DNA from: Kalmusia sp. IMI 367209
Lineage: Eukaryota; Ascomycota; Dothideomycetes; Pleosporales; Didymosphaeriaceae
Direction of reading: 5' to 3'
NCBI GenBank assembly: GCA_027946365.1
Contig: JAPEUQ010000002.1
Coordinates: 744,001-808,000, forward strand
DNA: 64,000 bases
The stretch's first letter is position 1. Each line of letters begins with the position of its first letter. Below are positions 43,885 to 55,385 of this stretch, piece after piece. A model generated the notes under the pieces. That model did not search any database, was not told the DNA's origin, and saw only the letters and a list, made by a program, of their open reading frames with translations. Made by a program: the position numbers and the translations under genes.

Positions 43885-45567
43885 ATGGCGACCCACGACT
43901 TCGAACAGATCATTGAGAAAGCTTGCACGGACAGGGAGATACCTGGCGCAGTTTTACTTGCTACCAATCGCGATGGTATGCCATTTTGGGCAGCTTGGTG
44001 TCAATTAAATCTTGCATTTTACTGATCGTCATTCTAGGTTCGTTTACATACTCGAAAGCTTTCGGCAAAGCATCGCTCCGAGAGGATGGAGAGCAGCCTC
44101 CGATGAGACCCGAAACTGTGAGCAAAGATCCGGGTACAAAGTGGATGTGTCATTCTTGAAAAGGAAGCATCTTTCTTCGCTTAAATAAGACATTCATTGC
44201 GTCCTAGTCCCCTCTATTTGACTTACACTGACTTCATACTCGCACCTTAGGTAATGTGTACGCAAGGCCCTGTTACAACATGGATGTTTCTCGACCAAGA
44301 GATGATATCTTCCTCATCTGACTGAGACATACGGTACCGTTCTCCACGTCTTGTGACTTACGCTTACTTTGTATCCGCTACTTTAGGGATAGGGTACGTA
44401 CATTTCAACCGGCACGCCCCACTTGAGCACTTACTAACAAACATACAGTAAACATGCCTCAATATCTCCTCGAAACGCGAGCCATGATATTTCCATACGC
44501 AATACAGACTAACCTCCACCATAGCATCATGCACCAAGCTCATCACCTCCCTCGCCACCCTACACTTAGTCTCCACGCACAACTTCACCCTCGACGACCC
44601 GACCCTTGTATACACCCACATCCCCGAACTCAAGTCCTACTCAATCATCCAACCCGACGGAACAACCAAGCCGCACGAATCCCCCATCACCCTGCGACAA
44701 CTCCTAACGCACACCTCGGGCCTAACCTACGATATGATGAGCCGCCACCTCATCGCCTGGGGCCAGCAAAACAACAAAGCGCCCCAACGCGGCGGCACCG
44801 TACTAGGCCGCCACGACCACCCTCTCACCTTCGAGCCGGGAGCCTCCTGGATGTACGGCGGCAACCTCGACTTCGCAGGCCTGTTCGTCGAGCGCGTGAG
44901 TGGAGTTTCGCTCTCGTCCTACGTCCAGCAGCACATCTGCGAGCCGCTGGGAATCAAGGACATGGCGTTCCACTTGTCCAAGAGAGCTGATCTGAAAGCC
45001 AGGCTATCAGACATATCGTACCGCGACCTCGACAGTGGGAAAGTGGAGTACAAAGACGAGCGCGTTAGCTATCAGACTCCGGACCGGGAAGAAGTCGAGG
45101 GGTGTCTGGGGGGCGAGGGTCTCCTTGCGACTCCGGGGGAGTATATCAAGGTTCTTCGCGCTGTGCTTAATGCCGATGAGAGGATCCTGCCGGCTAGTTT
45201 CGTGGACGAGTTTTTCAGCCCGCAGTTGACTGATGCTCAAGCGGATGCCCTAAACGCGCTGCTGCAGTTGGATCTCCCCAACGACGCAATGTGCGGGACG
45301 AATAAGTCGGTGAGGAAGAATTGGGGACTAGGCGGCATGCTGTTGCAGGCCGATGATCATGCGGGTGGGAGGAAAGAGGGGACTATGGTCTGGGGTGGGC
45401 TGCCGATGTTGGCGTGGTTCGTTGATCGTAAGACGGGGCTTTGTGGACTGTTTTCGACCCAGGTGTTGCCAACGGGGGATAAGAAGAGTGCAGAATTGGC
45501 ACGGACGTTTGAAAATGGGGTGTATGCCTTGTATGAGGAAAGTGGGAAGAAGGATTCGAGTTTGTGA
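43885..45567 (+). CDS. Beta-lactamase-family serine hydrolase / LovD-like acyltransferase
   Basis: Exons 43885-43975 and from 44038 are clear (62-nt intron, ATNRDG joined to SFTYSKAFG). The last exon starts near 44509 and runs to 45567. Class C beta-lactamase-like features: ASCTKLIT with the nucleophile in SxxK, ITLRQLLTHTSGL, a Tyr-x-x-Asn element (MYGGNLDFAG), LGIKDMAFHL, and CLGGEGLLATPGEY typical of the fungal LovD/esterase group. Members transfer acyl groups or hydrolyse esters. The junction of exons 2 and 3 is uncertain. About 375 bases separate them, filled with a degenerate tandem repeat. A GT at 44134 with an acceptor near 44508 keeps frame and gives PETVSKDP next to ASCTK. If this long intron is not spliced the gene is broken. 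Confidence 0.78.
44133..44500. repeat. Degenerate tandem repeat inside the LovD-like gene
   Basis: Two diverged copies of a unit of about 130-139 bp are visible: copy 1 from about 44133, with TGGATG at 44142, and copy 2 from about 44271, with TGGATG at 44281. They share GACTTAC, a CTTTAGG/CCTTAGG end and GTACG. Identity is roughly 70% by eye. A weaker partial third copy may start near 44452. Confidence 0.6.
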
Positions 45568-46038
45568 GGGGGTTTTTGAATGAGTAGGCAACAGTCAACG
45601 GAAGTTCTTGGCTTTTAAAAACCTTTGCGATAGATAGAGTACCTACATAAAAGGAATCTGACTTGTGCATGATATTCTCTAAGGCGACTCACTGAGCACA
45701 TCAAGTTTGACGCACTCACCCCTGCGTCGTCGTTACGATGATGTATAGTGAACTCAACCTTGTTATTAGCTCCTAATGTACGAGTATCCAAGCGACGCCC
45801 ATGCCCAATTCCTCCCATTATACTCATGTCAACGCTTTATAGAACACTCGCGTACTGTTTTACTTAGGGTAAACGCTCCTTCAACCCTTTGGCTAGATTT
45901 TAACCTAGACAACAGTTCTTTACTTTGGATAGCAAGTAATTCGTTGTAGAACTTGCACTCTATTACAGCTCTTTCATCGTTCCATTCGCCTGACCAGCTA
46001 GCCAGACATTTGAATCTGCCGTGGCCCACTTTCACTCC
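45568..46038. terminator. Convergent 3' intergenic region
   Basis: 471 bp between two converging genes. No gene seen. Confidence 0.4.
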
Positions 46039-48173
46039 TCAATTCTGCTCATCTTCTGCAGCAGGATCGCCACTGTCGTTGCTGTCGGTCCACAAAGGGT
46101 TCCCTGGATCGTAGATCTCTCCATCACTATGTTCGCATTAGTATACATCAGATCAGAGATAGTGATTAAAGGGTCTACTCACGCTGTGACGAGCTGACAA
46201 GTGATGTTAGGTGATGTCCTGAAAGCCCATACAAACCAAAGCATTGAATCCGGTACCATGTGCAGTATAGGGTCATTGCGGTAGCTATCCTCATTCCTGA
46301 TTATTTCATTGAATCCACTAATCTGATCTGCTAGAGATTCAGGCTCCGGCTCAGGCGGGGGAGGAGGACTGTGATGCTCGCGCCATAGCTCCGGATCAAA
46401 CCGCTCGACTTGTTCGCGAATGTTCCGTAATGAGATTTGGTCGAGATTTGGGAGGGGCTCAATACCTGTAATATCAGCTAAATCGATCCTGGAAACCGCC
46501 GTCATGGAACGTACTAGCAATATTGCAATCACGGTAATGAAATTGAGTTCCCCCACAGTCCATACACGGCACAATATCATCAAGACGCATTAAATTGGTA
46601 ATGAAGATGTCGTTGGGGTCGTAGCACACTCCATATTCCGGCATCTCAAGTTCATTTGGTGGAAGGGCCGACCTGCCTTGCTGGCTGATTTGTTCAGGTC
46701 CACGCCCAAATTTGTTTCTCTGATCGTCCCATTGTAGAATAGCTGTCATGGTGTTGTGTTCGACGCCTGAAGTCTGGTAAAGACTTTGAACTCTGCGGTC
46801 TCCACTAGCAGACTTGTCGTCTCCAACTGTAACGCCACTGAGATTCGGCAGATCCCTGTATGTTGACAGGCTCGGTGTGCCCTCTATCTGCACGTCTTTT
46901 ATTCTGCGCTCATCCCTTGGGACGACCGCCGTTGTGTTATTCGGGCTCTGTATATCAATGGTATTGGGGCGATATGGCAATTTTGATACAGTATCAGCTC
47001 TAGAATGGGCGGATAAGGCCTGATCGTCAGACACAGAGGGGACATTAAAAGAAGCATGCGGCATTGCGGACGGTAGTACGTACTGCGACGCATGTGGCGA
47101 GAGATTCTGCGGCGACTGGGCGGACGTTGGAATCTTGACAGGGTTTGGCAAGCTAAGTGGATTGCCGGTATGCTTTGGTCCAGCCAAAGGAAGCTGTTGC
47201 TTTTGTATTCTGGGTGTATTCGAGTCCATGATGGAAGTAGATGCGTCAGTCCCAGGTAGATTCGTCGGCTGTGTTATGCCAGGCAGAGTATGCGTTTGCG
47301 CAGGTGCAAAACGTGGCTCTACTAGGGGGACCTTAGGTTCAATTTTTTGTGATGTAGAGCTATGGAGACTCTGATCAGTAGTCGCGCGGGTACCTAGTAT
47401 TGATGTCGGTGTTGGTGGTCGTGGAGGCGACTGGTCTTCGTCATTGCCTCGCAGGCTATGCTCGCTACTTCCACCCTGAAGATCAGGAATATGGTGACCT
47501 TGAAGTTGATATGTGTGCTGGTGCGCGGTCCCAAGATCGTTCTTACGATAGGCGAGAAGCCTCTTGTCCGGGTCTATCGGATATCTCTGGATGGAAGATC
47601 ATCGTTAGCAGATATTTCACACTTAAAGCACTTCGACACAAGTCTGAGTACAGCGTGCTAACTGAGATTCCAATATACAAAGGTGGATGACATGTCAACT
47701 GATGGATTGTTGCTGAAACGTGATTGTGCGAAAACGTACCGCGAGGTCACCCGCCAACATATGCGGCAGTCCTAGCATTCTCCTTTCTTCTGCGACTTTC
47801 GTCATATGTTGGATTGCTGTACCTTGCCTCCGAAAGCGACATGAATCCTTTTCTCCAGGATACCACGTCATCTTGATGTTGTCCCACGGCCCGATGTCGC
47901 CACGGCTTACAGCGATGAGCAGCTGCTCGGGATTCCTGAAGCCAGCTGCATATGCCCGAGCATCGTCTTCGCCTTGCCTTTCGGATGAAAAGCGCCAGTA
48001 ACCATATTGATTTGCTGTGTCATTGACGTGAACGGAGAACTCGAGAAATTTGCCAGTGAGCGTTTTGACCTATTGGGGCGATCAGCGGACCACGAGTGTT
48101 TGCATTACAGCGCCTTGAAGCTGCTTACCGGCTCGCCGTATACTGACTGGTACTGGACGCTGGGGTGCGACAT
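46039..48173 (-). CDS. Unknown 605-aa fungal protein, five exons
   Basis: Join on the minus strand: 48173-48129, 48069-47740, 47586-46515, 46465-46183 and 46126-46039. Introns are 59, 153, 49 and 56 nt and all phases agree. I do not recognise the family. The N-terminal part (residues about 16-140) looks folded and conserved in style: FLEFSVHVNDTANQYGYWRF, NPEQLLIAVSRGDIGPWDNI, EERRMLGLPHML. A long Pro/Ser/Gln-rich disordered part follows. The C-terminal domain has VCYDPNDIFITNLMRLDDI and a CMDCGGTQFHYRDC cluster with three Cys and one His that could bind zinc. The tail is acidic. The 153-nt intron is the least certain junction; its ends give LAGDLA joined to RYPIDPDKRLLAY in frame. Confidence 0.75.
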
Positions 48174-49754
48174 GGCGTTACCGTCGGTGTGATTGATTGA
48201 TTAATGATTGTTGACGATAAACAGACAAAGCTCCACCGTTTCCTTTCTTGTGCGCCGAGGTCACTGGTCACTGGGGCTCGCTGCAGGCAGGTGCGCAGAA
48301 CCCAAAGTAGACGGGAGTAAACAGTCGATCTGTGTTACACGGCACAAATAGCTGACACTGGTACAAACAAAGAGATAAGGATTTAGGTCGAGCAAACTGT
48401 CTCAAGCGTTTGGTAGTCACGTACGTTGTCTGCGACCTGAAATGGACCGGCCCGACTCGACACCGGTCTTGTTGATAGCAGCATACCGCTAAGTATTTTG
48501 CAATCACAGGTAATGCCGCGAACGCGGGTCGAATTTGAGTCCAGCTCCTCTGAATGCCACCCGAGTGACCGCCGTAGGACCTGCTGTACAGATCTTCATT
48601 GTAGGAGCTACGTTGGACGACTTGTCTCTAGCGGCGCTACCATACACCAACTTGAAGTACCGGAGCTCTCATCCCGGGACGTAATATCTTCGTGGTCGCG
48701 ATGCTGAGCTCGCAAGCTCGCAAGCTTGCAAGCACGCTGTTTTGCGACGGTTCCAGGCAGCTTATCGGAAGCACCGCCGCTGCACCATACCGAAGGTCCG
48801 TATTTTTATACAACTTTGAGGTAATAGTCAGGTTCTGACGTGGAGCAGTAACAAAGTGAGAGACGCTACACGCGTGCCGTGTGTTCATGTAACACGACAT
48901 CCCATTCGTTGACCTACCCATCGCTATGCAATTCATACTTCGACAATATTAACGCACGATCATTCCCGTACCGTCGAATATGCATATATTCATTGTTATG
49001 ACAAGAGGCCTTAAATGGCACCCGTTCGCCATACGCTTCCACTAGACAGGCATCCGCGATGACAATATTGAATCCTCTGGATGGCTCCTAAGATACAGCG
49101 AGATGCGGCAAATGACGCAAGATATTGGATAATGGAATGACTTTGTAGAAGACATATATCGTTCTGACGACGATATTTTCGAGATCCAGATTCTCCAATG
49201 GAATGGGTACATCGTTTTATAATGATTTTGAAGGAAAGAAATGATGGGCAGCGCGAGACCTGCAGATAGTCGGAACTGTGAGGTGCACTAGGCACAACAT
49301 CACAATCTTCAGCAGCGTAGTGTGGAACCATGTAGGGTAATTGATGTTCTCGAGTCAAAATGCAATTTTTGGGTTGAAACATCTCATATAGCATGGCGGT
49401 GCTCATAGCTCATGCATACCTATTCCAAGCACGGTCTGCTGGATCAATGACTGATATAAAGGGAACCTTGTATGAACGCACTTCCCAATACACCGCCATT
49501 CACGCAGGAAAGACATGGTTATTTCAGGCGATGTCTGCTGGAATCAGTGACTATTATGAAATACACCCTAGCAAGTATCAGAGGTCACAAAATCATAAGA
49601 CAGAGTCGAGGGTTTTATGATTTTCAATTTTTTTTTAGTAGTTTTATCTAATTTTCGTAAAAAGCACGCCAAACGCCCACATCCCATTGATGACGCCCAA
49701 ACTCTCAGCGTCACGAAGTCATAACACCATCCATCGACATCCATAGAAGATACC
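48174..49754. other. Intergenic, 1.6 kb; short repeats only
   Basis: It contains a GCAAGCTCGCAAGCTTGCAAGC stepwise repeat at about 48711-48732 and a degenerate direct repeat of about 45 bp around 49411-49455 and 49521-49565. No gene recognised. Confidence 0.45.
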
Positions 49755-51521
49755 CTACTGGGTGGGATAAGTAGCCGCATTATGCTGAGGCTTGTATGGA
49801 GCATATTGCTGGTGCTGCTGGTGCTGCTGGGCCTCAGCCCTGGCCTCAGCAAGCTTTGCCTCCTTCGCAGCCTTAGCCTCCGCGCGCTTGCGAGCCACGG
49901 TGGCAGCACGCTTCTTGTTAGCAGCTGCCCTCTTCTCAGCCGCCTCCTTCGCCTTCCTAGCCGCCTGTATAGTAGCAAGCTCAGCCAGGAGCTGGGCCTC
50001 TCGATCCATCTGCTGGTCCTCTTCGTCATCATCGTCATCATCGACAAGGAACTCGGTTGACTGGGTCGCCTCAGTGGCGAGACGCTGCGCCTTCTCGAGA
50101 GCCTCGCGCTGGCGCTGCGCGCCGTAGGAGGGGCCGTAGAGCTTCTCGTTGCGCTCGGCCTGAAGAGGGTGCTCGCCGTTCATGATCGGAAGGAGGAGAC
50201 GGGCTTTCTCCATCTGTGTCATGTCGGACCACTTAGTCTTGAAGAGGCGGGAGACCGAGCGACCGTGTTCGGAGCCGAAGGGATAACTGCCAGATGCCGG
50301 CGGGGCTGCAGTGCGCGCACGCTTGGAAGAATTTGTGTGCTCGAGGGGTGCTTCGGGACTGCGTTTTTTGGAGGGAGTCGGGGAGCTGGACAAGACATGA
50401 ACGGGCTTGGGGCTGGACTGCTTGCCAGCGCGCTTAGTAGAAGGGGGAGTCGGCATGAGCATCGGCGGCTGCTGTGGGACCTGCTGCATGCGCGCGCGAG
50501 AAGTAGGTGCTGAGAGGTCTTGGAACGATTGGTACTGAGCCTGGTGTCCCATGAGGGGAGCTCCGGTAATGTCGAATTGGAAAGGATCAGTAGAGAATCC
50601 GAATGGAATCTCAGTCTTGTCGAGGGAAAGCTGAGTCGAGCGACGACGGAAATCACCCTGCTGAGTCACGTCCTTGACGGCACCATGGCTAGATGAAGTG
50701 ACCTGATTCTGGGGATGAGTGAAGGAAGCGGACGCTGAGCGGCCTTGGGATGCATGTTGCTGAACTGGACTGGACTGCTGCCTTGCGGACTTGTTGACAG
50801 AGGTATTGAAGCCGATGAAGCCCGTATCGTTAAAGTCGTTACGCTCCTGTGTGAGGTCATAGGTGAAGTCGGCAAAGGGATCGATGTTAAAGCCGATGTT
50901 ATCGAAGGAGTTGAGGCCCAAGGCGCCATTGGTGAAGGATTTGTCGTTCATGGCGCCATTGGTGAAGGAGTTGTCGTTCATAGCACCACTGGTGAAGGAG
51001 TTGTCGTTCATAGCACCACTGGTGAAGGAGTTGTCGTTCAAGGCACTATTGAAGAAGCCACACTTTTCGATGCCAGCTGAGTAGTCGTACGAGTCCAAGA
51101 AACCGCTCTCCATGTCCACGCCGCACAAGTAAGTAGACTCTGTGCCATGGTTCTCGCGGGTGGTGTTAGTGTTCTCAACATCGTTAAGCTGAACATTGTC
51201 ATGATCATCGGCACCTTGAACGCTCGTAGTATGCTCGCGGTCGATCACCTTTGCGCTCTGCTTGAAGTTGTTCTCACCCTGGTCGCTCTTTGACTGGTCC
51301 TGGACTTCTGCACTGAGCTCTTGGTGGCTAGAGTGCTCTGGAACGAGGGGAGTAGAGTCCCTGAGGGTGGAGTTTGGAAGTGGATTGGGGCAGAAGGCTT
51401 TCATCATATCCGCCTCGTAGCTCTGGTAATCGAAGAAATCACTGAAGCCATCGTTGACAGGCTGCTGGCTATACGGCTGAGCTGGAGCATATCCCAGCTC
51501 CTCGGGAGTGAGGAAAGACAT
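49755..51521 (-). CDS. Unknown 588-aa low-complexity protein with coiled-coil tail
   Basis: A single uninterrupted frame from the ATG at 51521. The N-terminal 150 residues are acidic and Gln/Asn-rich. A tandem array of a 10-residue unit (NSFTSGAMND type) covers residues about 154-204. A Ser/Pro/Gln-rich part follows, then a short ordered block SVSRLFKTKWSDMTQMEKARLLLPIMNGEHP, which looks like the one conserved element of the protein, then a poly-Asp stretch (DDDDDDEE) and a long Ala/Lys/Glu/Arg helix (about residues 500-565, likely coiled coil) ending in a Gln/His/Tyr tail. No enzymatic domain is seen. The composition (acidic, Gln-rich, basic helix) would suit a nuclear regulator, but this is inference. 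Confidence 0.75.
   Translation of the reverse strand: MSFLTPEELGYAPAQPYSQQPVNDGFSDFFDYQSYEADMMKAFCPNPLPNSTLRDSTPLVPEHSSHQELSAEVQDQSKSDQGENNFKQSAKVIDREHTTSVQGADDHDNVQLNDVENTNTTRENHGTESTYLCGVDMESGFLDSYDYSAGIEKCGFFNSALNDNSFTSGAMNDNSFTSGAMNDNSFTNGAMNDKSFTNGALGLNSFDNIGFNIDPFADFTYDLTQERNDFNDTGFIGFNTSVNKSARQQSSPVQQHASQGRSASASFTHPQNQVTSSSHGAVKDVTQQGDFRRRSTQLSLDKTEIPFGFSTDPFQFDITGAPLMGHQAQYQSFQDLSAPTSRARMQQVPQQPPMLMPTPPSTKRAGKQSSPKPVHVLSSSPTPSKKRSPEAPLEHTNSSKRARTAAPPASGSYPFGSEHGRSVSRLFKTKWSDMTQMEKARLLLPIMNGEHPLQAERNEKLYGPSYGAQRQREALEKAQRLATEATQSTEFLVDDDDDDEEDQQMDREAQLLAELATIQAARKAKEAAEKRAAANKKRAATVARKRAEAKAAKEAKLAEARAEAQQHQQHQQYAPYKPQHNAATYPTQ
50911..51060 (-). repeat. 30-bp coding minisatellite, five units
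   Basis: Five consecutive 30-bp units, each one 10-residue repeat. The third and fourth (50971-51000 and 51001-51030) are identical; the outer units are diverged. The array stays in frame with the host gene. Confidence 0.92.
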
Positions 51522-52533
51522 AACGATGAGCTACGTCGCAGCGAAGCGGGAGAGGTTGAAAGAGGAAATCTGTTGAATGAAGTAGACTTGAGAGCGAGCT
51601 TATGATGAGGCGAAAGTAGGCGTTGAGTCAAGAACGTAGCTATAGGAGCAGGGAGACGTGACGTCGAAAAGAGCTGGAAGCTGGAGAAGCTTGGTCGAAA
51701 ATTGAGGGTGCAAAGTTATCGTGAGAGTGTATAGTCGATTGGAAGCAGTAGAGCAGTCGCAAACTACTTTTGAAGAGCAGTTAAACGCCAAGAGGAGCTC
51801 CCAGCCTCCCACAGTGATGATGAGAGACCAGAAATTCACCGCTGGTCCGTGCGTCATCATAGCCTGCAATTACAGCGCTCTCGGAGCTCCGACGTCTACA
51901 GTGAACAAACCTCCTGATTGGCTGAGGATGTTTGAGAGTGGCTACGACAGCTTTCACTTCTCGATCAGCCAATGGGAGGATTTGCGGGTCATAAGCGTTG
52001 CAACGACGACGAGGTGACCGTCAATTGCAGGCGATGAGAACAATAGCAGACAATGACAGTCGTAAACCTCTCCTGAAACACAAAGGGCCCATGCCCTCTG
52101 ACTCTTTGCGGTGAAAAAAAAAGAGAGGGGGCACGCAGTGAAGTGAATTAGCTTGACGTTGTTTCACTCGTATGAAGAGTCGAGTTTCGTATGACGCAAC
52201 GCACTTCGCCCATTTCAGCATACGCTAAACACTACGGTGATTAGCTATGGATTGTAGTATTAGCAAGGGGAGTCTCACCGTTGCGAATCATGCCGCTGTA
52301 CGGGATAATCGTGTTACCCGGGTAACTTTGGTGCCTGTGAGGCCTCTACCCACCAAGCAGTCATCGACTGGAGGATATGTTGCCTTAGTCGAGCCTCTGA
52401 ATAAGATTATGTTAGACATCCGCTATAATACATTAACCTCACTTTGCCGAGACCGCAAGATATCCAGCTACTGTCGCTGTCAAGAATCTTGAAAGAATCT
52501 GGCACCTTCCGTTTTCAATTGGAGCCTGCAAGC
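51522..52533. other. Intergenic; promoter side of the 588-aa gene, no gene seen
   Basis: It contains pyrimidine/purine-rich tracts (for example AAAAAAAAAGAGAGGGGG at about 52116-52132). No coding sequence recognised. Confidence 0.4.
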
Positions 52534-54197
52534 TCAAATCGTGTACTGAAAGCGCGGATGCCGATAGCCTAGCATCTCCTCACTTGTTTCCCTCAAGCGG
52601 TGGTCTCTTTTGCCATTCGCTCGCTTTTGATTCTCCCACTTGCAATACCAAATGTTTGCCGCAGTCAGAAGGAGCGCAAGGCCAAGCATACCAATATTGA
52701 TCGCATGTCCGGTGATGTAGCGAGGTCTGTATCGTGTTATTAATTAGCCCTTCTATCTTATACCCTGGATCTCGCTAGACTTACGCATCTTTTGGCAGGT
52801 AAGTGAACGTTGCGATGAAAGCCGCCATATTTGCAATCATAATTTGAAAGCCAGTGCCCGTAGCACGCACATAATGAGGGGCAAGATTGTTCGTTAACCA
52901 CCCCATAACAAGCGGCGAGCAAGGAAATATGCCGGCAGCGACCAGGAACGTTCCGCCATACTGAATCAGACTGCGCGACGATGCTATGAGCATGATGTAG
53001 CCTGCGATCGCAACCGTGCAGCCCACAAGCATCAACGGCCCACGCACATGCCACTTATCCGAAAACCAGCCTGCGAAGAGGACGACGAAGAAGGCACCCA
53101 TATTAGGCGGCACGGTGAAGAGCTGGGCAGTCACCCGCCCGTAGCCCATAGAGCGGATGATTGTAGGCAAGAAAAGAGAGAAGGAATATATGGGCGTAAT
53201 GATGGCAAAGAAGAGCAGGGACAAGACGAGAGTATTAACATTGAGCAAAGCACGGCGGACCCAGTACCAGGAGAATTTCTCGTCATCGACGGTAGATGCT
53301 GAATTGGCACCGTGAGCATCCAGACGCATGCGCGCGATGCAAGCCTCCTTTTCCTCGGCCGTGAAGAACTTGATGTCGCTTGGTGTGTGAGGCAGCGCAA
53401 AGAGGGTTACTACACCGAAGGCTATAGTGATAGCACCTTCAACGAAGAATATGAAGGGCTACACGATGTTAGCCAAGAACCGATGCACGAGATTTGGCAT
53501 GATTTACCCAGCCACGGTACCCCCCGGAGTGTATTTGCGCCAAACCGGTCGCTAACAAGCCCCCGAATGCCCCGCTCAATGGCGCGGCACAGTAGAAGAG
53601 CGTAATTCGATAGAGCATCTGGTGCCTTCGATAGAACATCGCAAGATACACCAGCATGCCACCAAGTAGGCCGCCCTCAGCAAGTCCAAGGAAGAAGCGC
53701 GCAGCCAAGAGCCCTGCATAGCTCTTGACGAAGCCCGTACACATCGACACAAACCCCCACGCGATCAAGAGAGCTAATAATTTGTATAGTAAGCATATGC
53801 TACAAGTCAATCACGCACGATAGCAAGACATACCTGGGAGGTAATAGCCGGCCTTCAGGTACTTGATGACCAAGTTGCTCGGTACGTCCCACAGGATGTA
53901 AGGCACGTAGAAGACAGCCAAGGCAATATTGAATTTATTGGAGTCGAGATGCAAATCTTCAGTCATTCCGTCTATTCTGGCATTCCCGATATTGCTACGA
54001 TCAATAAACGCGAGCAGCCAAAGACCGAAAAGCCATGGCATCAAGCGCCTGTCGAGCTTACGAGTGATACGCTTCTCAACGTCTGCTGGGATATCGGCAG
54101 GGTCGCTCCAAGTCGAATTGATTTTCTCAACGTCTGGGATGTGGACTCTGTCTGGACTTCCTTCGTCCTTGGTAGGAACCTTTTCTGAGGAAGACAT
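52534..54197 (-). CDS. MFS permease, anion:cation symporter family (Dal5-like)
   Basis: Join on the minus strand: 54197-53834, 53773-53508, 53458-52785 and 52726-52534, giving 498 aa. Introns are 60, 49 and 58 nt and phases agree. Family signatures: EKRITRKLDRRLMPWLFGLWLLAFIDRSNIGNAR at TM1, VPYILWDVPSNLVIKYL around TM2, ARFFLGLAEGGLLGGMLVYL at TM4, and FSWYWVRRALLNVNTL after the central loop. The group imports small organic anions such as allantoate, nicotinate, pantothenate or sugar acids with protons at the plasma membrane; the substrate here is not predictable. The end of the protein is cytosolic and charged. The frame upstream of 54197 uses no ATG, so that start was chosen. Confidence 0.93.
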
Positions 54198-55385
54198 GCT
54201 GACAAGAGTGATGGGTGAATTTGCGATCGGATCCAAATCTAAATGTGAAGGTCAGTAATAGCCGTCAGATTGTGGTTGGAAAGTTGCGTCCGATCAAGGT
54301 CAGTTCAATAACAATCGTAAAGCGGAGCTATTTGTAGCCGAGGAAATGTTGACGTCCACCGTACCAGTAGATGTAACGATGTTGGCCCCGCACTCGACCC
54401 CAGCTCACTTGGTCAGAAGCGCCATGGCGTGCGTCAATGATGTAGACTCCCTGTTGGCCCTTGTCCGCAATCAAAGGAAGCGCAATAAATGCTTACGGAG
54501 CCCCCCAAGTTAGCAGCGGCTCTACTTCGTCGGAGGACATGGAGAGTGAGGTCTGCCTACAAAGCTATTGAAGTGAGGGGTGGATTGGACCCTAGTATGC
54601 CGATCAGTACGCGGTTCGCTGGTCGGCAAATCGAACGCGAGAGGCAATCGAGCGACCTGAATGATATAGATGAGAGTCGAGCACATAGTACAAAATGGAG
54701 ATTGTATGGGCTGTACTCTGAGCTGGTTATTCCACAATAAGATCGCTAAGACCAAATAATGCCAGGATCATGGCTATAATGAACAGCTACAACATCTATA
54801 GTTTAGACGGGCGCAACTCCATAAAGAAGCTCATAAGTTCAGGACATCTCTGAGGAAGTAATTTGTAGAGGGGTGAGTCGAAGGCGGTGCGTGCTGTACA
54901 TCACATGTAATACGACTGCTGCGCTAAAGGGAGCTAGGTGCTTGTGAGAGATGACGGATCCTTGAGGGCCGCTCAAAAGTGAGAGGATAAGGCACTACAA
55001 CAGGTTTCAAAGGCTCGATGCTTATATAAAGACGCATTAAACGTTAGCGTTGAGGGAGGAAGTATCCCCAGCACAATGGTCAAGGGTGGCACAGACGGCC
55101 AAAGCTCGATCCGCCCTGATTGGTCGGGATGCTTGACATACATGAAGTCGGCCAACCTCCGCTGCGACCAATATCTAGAAAAATACGTAGCCCTTTTAAT
55201 TTCTGGGTGAATGAATGATGCTGTAACATTCATACTTGCAAGGATTACCAATACCAAGGTCGTGCCTGCCTCGCTCGCAGACAATGGCCTAAACCCTTGG
55301 CCAAAGCTTTGTCGAACCTCACCTTGATCAACCTGAACGTCGTTTCTGCGCTCGTTAGCCACACTGCCTCTCCTCAACCGCGACA
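54198..55385. promoter_or_regulatory. Divergent promoter region, MFS permease / cyclin H
   Basis: 1.2 kb between two divergent genes. No gene seen. Confidence 0.4.

Noticed and set aside
48530..48560. GGGTCGAATTTGAGTCC resembling a tRNA T-arm
   Set aside because: The remaining cloverleaf arms are absent.
49801..50010. Hydrophobic open frames on the plus strand (Leu/Ala/Ser-rich) suggesting a membrane protein
   Set aside because: They are antisense shadows of the Ala/Lys/Glu-rich coiled-coil tail of the minus-strand gene.
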